From contig OX328099.1 in assembly GCA_946811185.2 (NCBI GenBank), positions 19,743,859 through 19,807,858 on the forward strand: DNA of 64,000 nt, written 5' to 3'. The notes beneath the pieces are model-generated. The model was not told the origin of the DNA. It worked only from the letters and a program-made list of their open reading frames with translations, and ran no database searches. The position numbers and the translations under genes are program-made. The stretch is from Hippopus hippopus. Taxonomy: Eukaryota > Mollusca > Bivalvia > Cardiida > Cardiidae. Below are positions 31,010 through 41,989 of the stretch, in pieces. The stretch's first letter is position 1; every line of letters starts with the position of its first letter.

Positions 31010-31775
31010 CCATTCTTGTCTGGAGCATAACTTCTACATTTATCAATGGATTTCAAAATAATTTTGCACACTTGTTCTCCTTAACAAGTACTAGTGTCAT
31101 GCGACAAGTTTGTTTCGATACGCCCAAGGTCAAGGTCACAGTTGAAGGTCAAATGTTTAAATTGACCTTGTCCGGAGCATAACTTCTACATTTATCAATG
31201 GATTTCAAAAAAACTTGGCACACTTGTTCTCCTAAACAAGTACTAGTGTCATGCGAAAAGTTTGTTTCGATACGCCCAAGGTCAAGGTCACAGTTGAAGG
31301 TCAAATGTTTAAATTGACCTTGTCCAGAGCATAACTTCTACATTTATCAATGGTTTTCAAAAAAACTTGGCACACTTGTTCTCCTAAACTAGTACTAGTG
31401 TCATGTGAAAAGTTTGTTTCGATACGCCCAAGGTCAAGGTCACAGTTGAAGGTCAGATGTTTAAATTGACCTTGTCCGGAGCATAACTTCTACATTTATC
31501 AATGGATTTCAAAAAAACTTGGCACACTTGTTCTCCTAAACAAGTACTAGTGTTATGCGAAAAGTTTGTTTCGATACGCCCAAGGTCAAGGTCACGGTTG
31601 AAGGTCAAATGTTTAAATTGACCTTGTCCAGAGCATAACTTCTACATTTATCAATGGATTTCAAAAAAACTTCGCACACTTGTTCTCCTTTACAAGTACT
31701 AGTGTCATGCGAAAAGTTTGTTTCGATACGCCCAAGGTCAAGGTCACAGTTGAAGGTAAAATGTTTAAATTGACT
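31010..31775. repeat. 152-bp tandem array, five units
   Basis: ATTGACCTTGTCC recurs at 31161, 31313, 31465 and 31617, exactly 152 bases apart. Each unit carries GAGCATAACTTCTACATTTA and CGCCCAAGGTCAAGGTCACA. The units are very similar, so expansion was recent. Confidence 0.9.
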
Positions 31776-32515
31776 GTTCAACCCAGTTTTACATCCTGCT
31801 CAGCAGAATTTTGATATGAAGATACAGTTTTGGTTTTTAAAAAGACTCATCCAAAGAACTATGCCAGAGAATATTGAGGCTGCAACCTACCCTTTAACTA
31901 TAGTCCAGTGTGATAATATTCAATCCAATTTGTTCCTGTCTCATAGAGAAAGTCCAACAAAGTAATTATTATTGCTATATTTCTCACTCTCATTCCTCAA
32001 GTTAAGATCTTCATAATCCTGAGTATAAGTAACCCTCAGTTGAAAGATTAAGGAAAACGCTGAATAAAAAAAAGTTAATGCTCAAAACCAGCATTTTCTT
32101 CTTTTTCTCACAAAGTTTTCTACCATATGCAATACAAACCATATAATTTATCGTCTGCATATTGCTTTCAACTTGGACCAGTCCTCAATTTTTTTTCAGG
32201 TATAAATAATCTTTTATCTGCTTGGCTATATATATAACAAACCTTCTTAACCCTGTCTAAGCTGTTGTCCAAAACAACATTTTTCTGTAATACCTACTGA
32301 TTCTCTCATATGACATATCTGTGACCAATACCATTTAGCGGGGGCATCCGTGTCTCTGACACACCTATTTCTAGTTTTATTTTTTGATTCGATGAAAATG
32401 GCCGACTGGGATTGATTTTAAGTTACGCGGTCAAGTAAATTTTTCGGCGGGGGATATCATTTCAACGAAATTGCTTGTTCTGAACTGATATAGGTTGATA
32501 CTCTTTGCAGATGCA

Positions 32516-32743
32516 TTAACTCTTTACCACACAACAAAATTTTGGACTGGCCCAAGTTGAAAGCATTTGCAGGCAACAAAGTAAATGCAGCTTAATTTAT
32601 GGAATTTGTCTATGAAAGGGTAGAAAACATTGTGGGAAAGGAGAAAATGCTGGTTACCAGCATTTTCTCCTTTTCCCACAATGATTTCAAAAGCTTTCAT
32701 TCTCATGGTCGTTAAAACTTCGGATTGTGTGGTGAAGAGTTAA
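32516..32743. mobile_element. MITE-A copy upstream of exon 11
   Basis: Starts TTAACTCTTTACCACACAAC, ends GGTGAAGAGTTAA, and has a near perfect core at 32627-32690. It ends 129 bases before the acceptor. Confidence 0.88.
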
Positions 32744-32872
32744 ACCCTGTTTTCAGAGGCTCAAATCCAATAACCTAGCGTAGAATTTAGAATTGGAATA
32801 TTGCTTAGAAATAATTGGTGAATACAATCCTTGGACTCTGCTTTGACCTCCTCCCACTTTTTTGTTCGACAG

Positions 32873-33499
32873 AGGGCCAATGCATAGCTTGTCCAGATGG
32901 TAAATATGGAACTTATTGTGACAAGGACTGTGATGACCACTGCAAACTTTCCAAATGTAACATCTCAGATGGAGAATGTGACTGTACAACTGGCAAGTTC
33001 TGGTCCAGGAATCATTTGAAGTGTGTGGATTGTAATGAGGGTTGCTCTGGTGATACATGTGAACCCAAAACTGGACAATGTGTGTGTAAAGTTAGTTATT
33101 ATGGATTCAATTGCTCAAGTCGCTGCAGTACAAACTGTGCAGGAACATTATGTAATGTAACAGGTGCATGTACAGGTGGCTGTATGGATGGTTACCATGG
33201 CACTATGTGCGATCAGACCTGTGCTGATGGGTGTAGAGGACGAACTTGTCTAATAAATGGTGTTTGTAAAGATGGATGTGAAGTTCGTTACCATGGCGAT
33301 ATGTGTGATAAGATGTGTTCTACTAATTGTATTGGAGGAACTTGTTCAAGAACAGGCAGTTGTACAGATGGATGTCAAGCTGGTTACCATGGTGATATGT
33401 GTGATAAGAAGTGTGCCACTGGGTGTGTAGAATGCAGGAGGACCACAGGAGAATGTCTAGCCTCACCTGATTGCAAACCAGGACAAGCTAACTGTGAAA
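32873..33499 (+). CDS. Exon 11: tandem MEGF-type EGF repeats
   Basis: 627 bases, phase 1-1, acceptor TTGTTCGACAG, donor GTATAG. It codes 209 residues with more than 30 Cys in laminin-like EGF spacing. The last three repeats are near copies of about 43 residues (GYHGTMCDQTC, RYHGDMCDKMC, GYHGDMCDKKC), which suggests recent internal duplication. An upstream unit reads CPDGKYGTYCDKDC. The block is the membrane-proximal part of the ectodomain. Of all the exons this one has the clearest protein signal. Confidence 0.92.
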
Positions 33500-33536
33500 G
33501 TATAGTTCACTTTTATATAAATACAGTTAGGTTACT

Positions 33537-33765
33537 TTAACTCTTTACAAAACAATCCTGAGTTTCAACTACCCTGACAAAGAAGGCTCTTGAAAACACC
33601 TTGGGAAAAGAGGAAAATGCTGGTAACCAGCATTGTCTTCTTTTCCCACAATGTTGTCTATCTTTCCTGATACAAATACCATCGTTTGAAGCATATTTAA
33701 TTTGATATCTGCAAGTGCTTTGAATTTGGACCAGTCTAAAATTTTGTCATTTGGTAAAGAGATAA
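33537..33765. mobile_element. MITE-A copy, reverse orientation, just 3' of exon 11
   Basis: TTAACTCTTTACAAAACAAT at the left. The right end ...TTTGGTAAAGAGATAA touches the foldback MITE-D that follows. Confidence 0.8.
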
Positions 33766-33971
33766 GGATAGGGCACCCAAATGCGGATTCTTGTAACATC
33801 GCCTTTCATTGCCAAAAAACGTACGGATTAGGCTAAGACTCGGGTAATCCGTAATCAATCGGCAGGTGGATGCTGGTTCCCAGCATTGATTACGGATTAC
33901 CCGAGTCGTAGCCGAATCCGTACGATAAAAGGCCATGGTACATGAATCCCATAAGGGTGCCCTATCCTTAA
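33762..33971. mobile_element. Foldback MITE-D, second copy
   Basis: Left AAGGATAGGGCACCC, right GGGTGCCCTATCCTTAA. The arms pair over most of the 210 bases, with GGATTACCCGAGTCGTAGCC opposite GGCTAAGACTCGGGTAATCC. Confidence 0.8.
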
Positions 33972-34075
33972 AAACCTTTCTGTTCATATTGAACCACTGA
34001 AACAAATTTGTAGAAAACACATTTTTATCACATGAAACCTCCTCCGGCAGTTTATTAAACCCGTGACTTATTTTT

Positions 34076-34100
34076 GATAATACACTAGTGTATTATCTTT
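34076..34100. repeat. Short perfect hairpin GATAATACACTAGTGTATTATC
   Basis: A near 22-bp palindrome in intron 11. It may be the end of a foldback repeat; no partner was found. Confidence 0.5.
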
Positions 34101-34544
34101 TTTTGGGTTCCAGTTCTGATCAGTTTTCAGTCACAAGCGCGTGAAGCTTGAGAAACCAACCACAATTTGTGCGGGAATTTGTACTGTTACGCCATTTCGG
34201 AGAAAAATGATGTCACTGTTGCTAAGATGTGTACGAGTGGAAAGTTTTTGATTTTCACATTTAATAAAAACCAAGAAATGCAGCGAAAGTCTCTTAAAAT
34301 CAACATTATTGCAGAAATAACAGGACTTAACACCTCTATAAACTATTTCACTCTTCTTTCGGTGTAAATGTCAAAGAACTATCTACTTGTGTATGTACAC
34401 ATTTGAAACAAAAGGACAACTGTAAACATGGACCCGTGAACGGTATATAGTGGCTAAAGGTGATGATGTGGGATATTTTTCTGTCTCACATTTTATGTGA
34501 TAAATAGAATCTCACATTCGTGTTTATGTATTATCATTTTTATA

Positions 34545-37500
34545 CGCCCGTCGAAGACGGGATGTATAATGGGATCACCCATAGCATACGGGCGGGCGGG
34601 CGTCCGGGCGGTGTCCAGTTCTTTGTCCGGAGCATAACTTTGTCATCTCTAGTCTGAACATCTTCAAAATCGGTATGCATGATTGTTGAAAAATTACGGA
34701 GTGCAGTGCACAAGAACCATAACTCTGCCTAGCACGAATTTTGAGTTATTCCCCCTTTAATCTTCATTTTAATAGCATTTCTTGCTTGTCCGGAGCATAA
34801 CTTTGTCATCTTAAGTAGGAATGACTTGAAATATGGTATACCTATTTGTTGCAATATTTGGAAGTGCAGTGTGCAAGAATTGTAACTCTACCTCGTGCTG
34901 TCTTTGAGTTATTTCCCTTTGATCGTAATTTTTACAGCATTTAGTGCTTGTCCGGAATATTACTTTGTCATCCCAAGTCAGAACAACTTCAAACTTGGTA
35001 TGCATGTTTGTTGCAATATTACGGAGTACCACCCATGGCGTACGGGCGTCTGGGTATCCGGGCTGGTGGGTGGGCGGCGTCTAGTTCTTTGTCCGGAGCA
35101 TAACTTTGTCATCTCCAGTCTGATTGACTTGAAACTTGGCAGTTGTGTTTGTTGCAATAATACGGAGTGCAGTGCAAAAGAACCATAACTCTACCTTGTG
35201 CTGTCTTTGAGTTATTTCCCTTCGATCGTCATTTTTACATCATTTTCTGCTTGTCCAGAATATAACTTTGTCATCTCTAGCCTGAACAACTTCAAAATCG
35301 GTATGCATGATTGTTGAAAAATTACAGAGCGCAGTGCACAAGAACCATTACCCTTCTAAGCACGAATTTTGAGTTATTCCCCCTTTGATCTTCATTTTTA
35401 TAGCATTTCTTGCTTGTCCGGAGCATAACTTTGTCATCTTAAGTAGGAATGACTTGAAATACGGTATGCTTATTTGTTGCAATATTTGGAAGTGCAGTGC
35501 GCAAGAATTGTAACTCTGTCTCGTACTGTTTTTGAGTTATTTCCATTTGATCGTCATTTTTAGCACCACTGGCCGAAGGCCAGCGGGCTTATGTCATGGC
35601 CTGTTGTCCGTCGTGCGTCCGTCCGTGCGTCCGTCCGTCTGTGCGTTAACTTTTTTTTAAAACGTCTTCTTCTCAGAAACTACCCATCCAATTTTGATGA
35701 AACTTCACAGAAATGATCCTGCCATGGTCCTCTTCAGAATTTCTTGAAAGAATTTAATTCCTTCAAACTCTGGTTGCCATGGCAACAAAACTGAAAAATT
35801 TTGAAAATCTTTGAAAATCTTCTTGTCTGAAACCGTAAGGCCAAGGGCTACCAAATTTGGCATGTAGCTTTATCTAGTGGACCTCTACCAAGTTTCTTCA
35901 ATTTATAGCCCTGGGGTCAAAATTGGCCCCGCCCCGGGGGGTCACAAGTTTTACATGGGCTTATTTAGGGAGAACTTTAAAATTCCTCTTCTACCTAGCC
36001 ATAGGGCCTAGAGCTACCAAATTTGGCATGTAGCTTTATCTAGTGGACCTCTGCCAAGATTGTTCAAATTATAGCCCTGGGGTCAAATTAGGCCCTGCCC
36101 GGGGGTAACAAGTTTTACATGGGCTTATATAACAAGTTTTACATGGGCTTATATAGGGAGAACTTTAAAATTCTTCTTTGACCTAGCCATGGGGCCTAGG
36201 GCGACCAAATTTGGCATGTAGCTTTATCTAGTGGACCTGTACCAAGGGTATCCAAATTATAGCCGAGGGTCAAATTTGACTTCGCCCCGGGGGGTAACAT
36301 GTTTTACATGGGCGGGCTTATATAGGAAAATCTTTCGCATCTAGCTATAAGGGCTAGGGCTATCAAATTTTGCATTTAGCTTTATCTAGGGGGTCTCTAT
36401 CAAGGGTGCCCAAATTATAGCCCAGGGGGTCAAATGTAGCCCCACCCCAGGGGGTCACAAGTTCTACATGGTCTTATATAAGGAAACTTTAATAATCTAC
36501 TTGTACATAGCCATATTTAGGCCCAGGGCTACCAAATTTTGCATGTAACTTTATATAATGGGCCTCTACCAAGAGGGCCCAAATTTTAACTTTGGGGGTC
36601 AAGTTTGACTCCACACCAGGGGTCACAAGTTTTACATTGGCTTTTATAGTGAAAACTTGATAAACCTGTGTCATGGATCACATATTTTACAGGGCCTTTT
36701 ATTCAGCAAACTTGTTTTACATGACTTTTTATTGGGCAAGATTAAAAAATCTTTTTGTTTATAACCACACATTCTAGTTTCATATTGTAGGTCTGGGGTC
36801 AAAATTGCCTTCATTCCAGGGATCGCAAGTTTAACATGGGCTTCAAAATATTGTCACTTCAATTTAAACATTAATCAAGGGAAATAACTCTTTTTATGAA
36901 AGATAAAGTTTGTTACTATTTACCTCCCTTGATTATCAAGCTGCAGTGATACATGATTGGTGCTAGACAAGTTTTTTAGCTCCACTGGCCGAAGGCCAGC
37001 AGGCTTATGTTATGGCCCGTTGTCCGTTGTGCGTCCATCCGTATGTTAACTTTTTAGCTCACTTGAGCACAACGTGCTCAAGGGGAGCTTTTAGGATCAC
37101 CTGGTGTCCGTCGTGCGTCGTGTGTCGTCAACAATTCTTTAAACATCAACTCCTCCTAAACCACTGGGCGGATTTGGACCAAACTTGGCTGGAATGTTCC
37201 TTGGAAGGTCCTCTTTAAAAACTGTTCACAGAATTTGATTCCATCAAAAACTCTGGTTGCCATTGCAACCAAATGGAATTTTTTAGGGAATTCTTTAAAA
37301 ATCTTCTCCTCTGAAACCACGGGTCAGATTTTGAAATAATTTCACAGATATGCTCCTTGGGTGACCCTTTTTAAAACCTGTTCGTAAAATTTTGATCCGT
37401 CAAAAAATGTGGCTCTGGTGAATGGGGGCTTCTTGCACCATATAGAAATGAAGGAATTCTTCAAAATTCTTCTTCTCTGAAACCGCTGGTCAGATTTCGA

Positions 37501-38020
37501 AATAATTTCACAGGATTGTTCCTTGGGTGACCCTTTTCAAAAACTGTTCGTAAAATTTTGATCCGTCAAAAAACGTTTGGCTTGCAGTGTTTTTACTTAA
37601 TAGCCAGTGGAGCGATACAGGGCCATCATGGCCCTCTTGTTACAGCATTTAGTTCTTGTCCAGAATATTACTTTGTCATCTCAAGTCAGAACAACTTCAA
37701 ACTTGGTATGCATGTTTGTTGCAATATTATGGAGTACAGTGCGAAAGAACAATAACTCTACTTAGTGCGGATTTTGAGTAATTCTACTTTGATCTTCATT
37801 TTTACAGTATTTCTTGCTTGTCCGGAACGGAACTTTACGCCGCCATATGGCTGCATAACTACAACATGTGTCCTTAACATTACAGGAGACATTCATGCCT
37901 ATTTCAATCACTTACATGATTTCTGCTGCACTGCTATTTTCCTCTACCTGCCCTTTATGATTATTATCCCCCCTCGACAACTGGCGATGGGACGGGTGTA
38001 TCTTCCGAAAATTTTCTGAT
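34545..38020. mobile_element. CGCCCGTCGAAGACGGG-type repeat with two further repeats nested inside
   Basis: The outer repeat opens TATACGCCCGTCGAAGACGG (34551) and closes CAACTGGCGATGGGACGGGT (37979). It is interrupted from about 35570 to 37640. The insert has an ACTGGCCGAAGGCCAGCGGG repeat (from 35574), another such start at 36980, and a TTAGCTCACTTGAGCACAAC repeat (37054-37640). The outer sequence continues on both sides with GTCATTTTTA / ACAGCATTTAGTTCTTGTCC. Confidence 0.6.
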
Positions 38021-38036
38021 CTTGTTATCAAACTCG

Positions 38037-38092
38037 TTGACTAAAATGTATTTGATGCTCGCCAAGGCTCGCGTCATACAATTTTAGTCAAC
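38037..38092. repeat. Hairpin around GCTCGCCAAGGCTCGCG
   Basis: GTTGACTAAAATGTAT on the left faces ATACAATTTTAGTCAAC on the right. This is a small foldback with no recognised family. Confidence 0.55.
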
Positions 38093-38336
38093 TCGTTTGA
38101 TGAAAATGATAATACACAAACACTCATGTAAGATCCTATATATAAATAATCTTTATTGAACATGGATAGTCAATATCTTTTAAAGATACATCCTTGCAGC
38201 TAAAGAGAAAAAAAATGGTGTTACAATTTGAAAGTGTGTAGAATGGCTCAGCTGTGTAAACATCGGTATATTACCAATAGATTTGGTGTAAGGGATAGAA
38301 AAACACAAGGAATTTGCCCTCATCTATAACTGGAAA

Positions 38337-38456
38337 CACAATGTTTTCTGCCTTTTGAAAGACAGATTTTATGTTTTGAGTAACATTTAAATATGTGGTT
38401 TGCAAATGTTTTCAATTTGGACAAGGGTAAAATTTTGTTGTGTGGTAAAGGGTTAA
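38337..38456. mobile_element. MITE-A right-half fragment
   Basis: ACAATGTTTTCTGCC through TGTGGTAAAGGGTTAA. The left half is missing. Confidence 0.6.
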
Positions 38457-38656
38457 ACTTGCTAACATTTAAAGCTGTTGCAACCGACAAATCATATGTG
38501 ACTTGGTTGATGAAACCTGACTCTAAAAGGGTAGAAAATGTTGTGGGAAAAGGAGAAAATGATGGTTACTGACATTTTCTCTTTTCCCACAATGTTTTCA
38601 AAAGACTTCTATCAAAGGATCATTGAAGTTTTGATTGTATGGTGGAAGGGTTTTAA
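38453..38656. mobile_element. MITE-A copy
   Basis: Shares TTAA with the fragment before it. The core near 38538-38600 has GATGGTTACTGAC at its centre. Confidence 0.7.
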
Positions 38657-38659
38657 AAA

Positions 38660-38857
38660 ACAACAACTGGAAGTCAGTGAAATTCTACGACAAGATTAAT
38701 ATGACTCAGGAATTAAAACTTGTTTTTGGAAGGGTAGAAAACACTGTTGGAAAAGGAGAAAATGCAGGTTCTGACATTTTCTGCTTTTCCTGCAACATTT
38801 TCTCGAGGTTTCTTTCCCAAGGTCGTTAACAGTTGGGATTGTTTTGTAAAGGAATAA
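38660..38857. mobile_element. MITE-A copy, core shortened
   Basis: GTTGGAAAAGGAGAAAATGC meets ACATTTTCTGCTTTTCCTGC with a short centre. The right end is TGTAAAGGAATAA. Confidence 0.65.
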
Positions 38858-39028
38858 ATGGTAAGCATAATGTTTATCAACCCTTGCAATCCATATCATC
38901 CCTCTAGAGATTGTTAGGTAAAAAATTATAGCTGTGCATTGCAAGCTATTCTATTGCTCATAATTGCAATTTCTCCAGCCATTTTCTAAGGAATGTATAG
39001 CATGACACTGTATAGAATATGTACTTAT

Positions 39029-40085
39029 GTTTTACTTTACAGAGGTCAAACAGAAGTGAACAGTGGAAGCATAGTTGCCATTGAAGGATAATGTCTTCTA
39101 GTGTTTTACTTTACAGAGCATGAGCAGCCAGAAGAACATAACACAAGGGTTATTGCTGCCAGTGAAAGATTATGTCTACTTATGTTTTACTTTATAGAAC
39201 CATTCAAAACAGAGCAACACTGGAGTCATTTTTGCTATTGAAAGATAGTATCAACTTATGTTTAACTCACAGGTCATAAGCAGCCAGAGGAGAACTTTCT
39301 TGAACTTACTGTTTCAAATGAAAGGGGATATCGACTTTCTACTTTACAGAACAGCCAAAAAAGAACTATCATGGAGCTATTGTTGCTATTGAGAGATACT
39401 ATCCACTTATGTTTTACTTTACAAAACAGGAACTACCAGAAAAAAAAAACAACACTGGAGATATTGTTTCCATTGAAAGATTTGTTCACTTATGTTTTAC
39501 TTAACTCTTTACCAAACAACAAAATTTTAGGTCTATCCAAATTGAAAGCATTTGCAGACGACAAAATAAAAGTGACTGAAAATTTGAAATTTGTTTTGTG
39601 AAGGGTAGAAAACATTGTGGGAAAAGGAGAAAATGCTGGTTACCAGCATTTTCTCCTTTTCCCACAATGTTTTCTAAAGGCTTCTTTCTCAGGGTCGTCA
39701 AAAGTAGGGATTATGTGGTAATGGGTTAATAGAGCATGCATAGCTGAAAGAAAACAATATTTGAGTTAATTTTACCGCTCAAAGATAATATCAACTAATA
39801 TTTGACTTTGTAGAACACGCACATCCAAAGGAGAAAAATTCTTGAGTTATTGTTTTTATTGAAAGATTTTGTCCACTCATGTTTTATTTTACAGAACATG
39901 GGCAGTCAGAGGAGAGCATCATGAACACTCTGAAGAGAGCCTCACTGGGGTTATTGTTTCCATTTTAAGGTCATTGTCACCTATATTTTACTTTTCTGTT
40001 CTAGAATAAACAGCAACAAGAGAACAACACAGTACTTATTGCTTCTATTGAAAGATGCTGTTCACTTTTGCTTTTTTCTTTACAG
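39029..40085 (+). repeat. Tandem array of decayed copies of the transmembrane exon's 5' end
   Basis: About ten units of roughly 75-95 bases repeat a splice-acceptor-like TTATGTTTTACTTTACAG, then words such as AACATGAGCAGCCAGAAGA, AACAACACTGGAGTTATTG, and a GAAAGAT...CCACTTATG spacer. This is the acceptor and first half of the real exon at 40086, copied in tandem and decayed (stops, lost AG sites). One unit is split by a MITE-A at 39501-39729. Confidence 0.8.
39501..39729. mobile_element. MITE-A reference copy with demonstrable TTAA target duplication
   Basis: The element is 221 bases between two TTAA (39501-39504 and 39726-39729). The left end CTCTTTACCAAACAACAAAA and the right end GGTAATGGG (usually GGTAAAGGG in other copies) form a short terminal inverted repeat. 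The central palindrome 39608-39674 (67 bases) is perfect around 39641. Because it sits in a tandem array, neighbouring units give the empty site, TTTTACTTTACAGAGCATG, against TTTTACTTAATAGAGCATG when one TTAA is removed. TTAA duplication and C-rich ends (CCCTTTACC in many copies) point to piggyBac-type mobilisation; this is inferred. Confidence 0.92.
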
Positions 40086-40185
40086 AACAAGAACAACCAG
40101 AAGAGAACAACACTGGAGTTATTGTTGCAGTTGTTATTGCTGTGATCATTGTCCTTCTAATAATTCTTGTAGCAATCATTTGCTG
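40086..40185 (+). CDS. Exon 12: transmembrane helix
   Basis: 100 bases, acceptor TTTCTTTACAG, donor GTAAGT, phase 1 in and phase 2 out. It codes EQPEENNTG, then 22 hydrophobic residues (VIVAVVIAVIIVLLIILVAI and neighbours), then CW. This is the single membrane pass. Basic RRK follows in the next exon as the stop-transfer signal, so the N-terminal part is outside and the tail inside the cell. Confidence 0.9.
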
Positions 40186-40204
40186 GTAAGTGCACTTTAT
40201 TAGT

Positions 40205-40404
40205 TATATGGTCAGGTGGCAGGGGACTTGGAAACTTGTTCACAGCTGTGGTGAATCATGTCGCCCTGAGCCGAAGGCTCGGGGCGACATGATTTGCCAC
40301 AGCTGTGAACAAGTTTCCAAGTCCCCAGCCATCTGTTCGGCTCGGGGCGACATGATGCACCACAGCTGTGAACAAGTTTCCAAGTCCCCTGCCACCTGAC
40401 CGTA
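40205..40404. mobile_element. Three-arm foldback repeat
   Basis: GTGGCAGGGGACTTGGAAAC at 40215 is inverted twice downstream (GTTTCCAAGTCCCC at 40312 and 40376). The inner hairpin GAGCCGAAGGCTCGGGGCGA recalls the ends of other repeats here. It starts 20 bases after the exon 12 donor. Confidence 0.75.
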
Positions 40405-40994
40405 CAACGAATTTATTATACTGCAAAGTTTTACCATTCCAACGTGTGTTAAGCAAAATTTACCTGTTTTTTTGTTTCAAAAATTGAGTATGCTGATGAA
40501 GTAGAATTTCCCCTTTGAGTGCCCCAATTCAATGAAAATTGACGTCACTGGGAACTGACGTCATTGAAACCTTGGCAAAACGTGCAGTTTGGTGCATAAT
40601 CTTGATGTTAATCTTGATCGACGCTGCCATTTTGCATGTTGTGTTGAAAGTGTAGTCATGTATACGGGGCTCCCGAAAGGGAAACTGCTTTTACGTGGGT
40701 TTTGCCAGTGTACATGATATATATGTTCATGGCATATTATCCAATCAGATCATGAGAAATTTCTTTGCAGTATAATAAGGTGTTTTTTAACCCATTACTT
40801 TGCAGGCTAATCTTTTGACCTACAGTGGGAAACCTGTGAGCAATATCTCCGTTTGTTAGTATGAATTCTGTATTTTTTTTTCAGATATCATTCACCTAGT
40901 TATCTTAAGTTTTTGGTATGATATCTTTAAATTGAATAACCGTTGGAGGATTCATTTACAATGAATTAAAAGTGCTTTGGTTGTCCAGTTAAGA

Positions 40995-41186
40995 GGTGTC
41001 TGGTTTGAAAGACCTTGCAGACAAAATATGGGGATAAAAGGATGACATTCAAAATAGAAAGGGTAGAAAACAATTTGGGAAAAGGAGAAAATGCTGGCAA
41101 ACCAGCATTTTCTCCTTTTTCAATAGTGTTTTTAAAATGCTTGTGTGTCAGGGTTGTTTAAACACAGGATTTTTTGGTAAGGGTTA
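40995..41186. mobile_element. MITE-A copy, left end lost
   Basis: The core near 41070-41130 has GCTGGCAAACCAGC. The right end is TTGGTAAGGGTTAC. Confidence 0.7.
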
Positions 41187-41559
41187 CTCATGATCTTCTG
41201 AAAAAAAAAATTGCATTAGACACTGGTGACAAAAGATTTGTAACAGTTGGATGATGAACTTTAATTGATGTAAAACACACAAATACATGCAAATGGTCGG
41301 ACAAAGCAGGAACTGCTTGTTTTGAGCACTTTCTTTTTTCTTCCACAATGTTTTCAAAAGTGGTTTGCTATAAGAGGTAGAGGGTTGTCTGTCATGGAAT
41401 AAAGCTAACAAAAATGTTTAGCTTAAAGAAGACGTCAAGCTATTGTCATAGCCCTGATTTTGTCGCTGTCTGAGCCATCATTTTTATTGTCATTGTGTAA
41501 AAACTTTGACATATTGTAATATCTTAGTTATTGCTGAAGATATTTATCTCAAACTCAGA

Positions 41560-41800
41560 CTAGTAGTTAACTATCAAAAGGGGAACCCCTAAAACAGAGG
41601 CAGGTACCATGGAAATAGTTTTGACATGTTATGCCCCTCTTTTGCCATATAATTTTTAAAAAAAATTGACATTTTATAACATCTCTGTCATTATTGAGTA
41701 TGTTTACTTCAAACTTGACTGGTTGCCCCTTTTTTGACGTAAAAATTTCACAAAAAACATTGCAGCCAAACATTGGCACATGCATGCGGTGCTCTTGTTC
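41560..41800. mobile_element. Fragment of an AGCTCA-type repeat
   Basis: It ends GGCACATGCATGCGGTGCTC then TTGTTC, as does the piece at 22276. No coding content. Confidence 0.45.
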
Positions 41801-41876
41801 AGTGTAGAAAACAGACTGAAAGCAGTTGTAATGTCAAGTTTGTTTCTGTCCAGAATGTCTTAGCAAAGTGGACATC

Positions 41877-41937
41877 ATTGACCATAGATCAGACTCCACA
41901 TTCTGTGCAGTCTAATTTTGATCTATATTAGCCACAA
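41877..41937. repeat. Hairpin family C copy
   Basis: CATAGATCAGACTCCACA faces TGTGCAGTCTAATTTTGATC, with some mismatches. Confidence 0.6.
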
Positions 41938-41989
41938 TGGCTATTTAAGTTGTGAAAGGCGCTTTAAAGGTCAAACTGTAATTTCAAAG

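Larger units (their letters stand above)
30715..32470. mobile_element. Nested non-autonomous repeats with GCCGAAGGCGG-type ends
   Basis: The outer repeat starts CCCCCGCCGAAGGCGGAGGG (30719) and seems to resume near 32373 to end TTTTTCGGCGGGGGATATCA. The inner one starts ATGCCCCCGCCATGAAATGG (30877) and ends TAGCGGGGGCATCCGTGTC (32337-32360). The inner repeat contains a GT run and a 152-bp tandem array. Confidence 0.65.
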
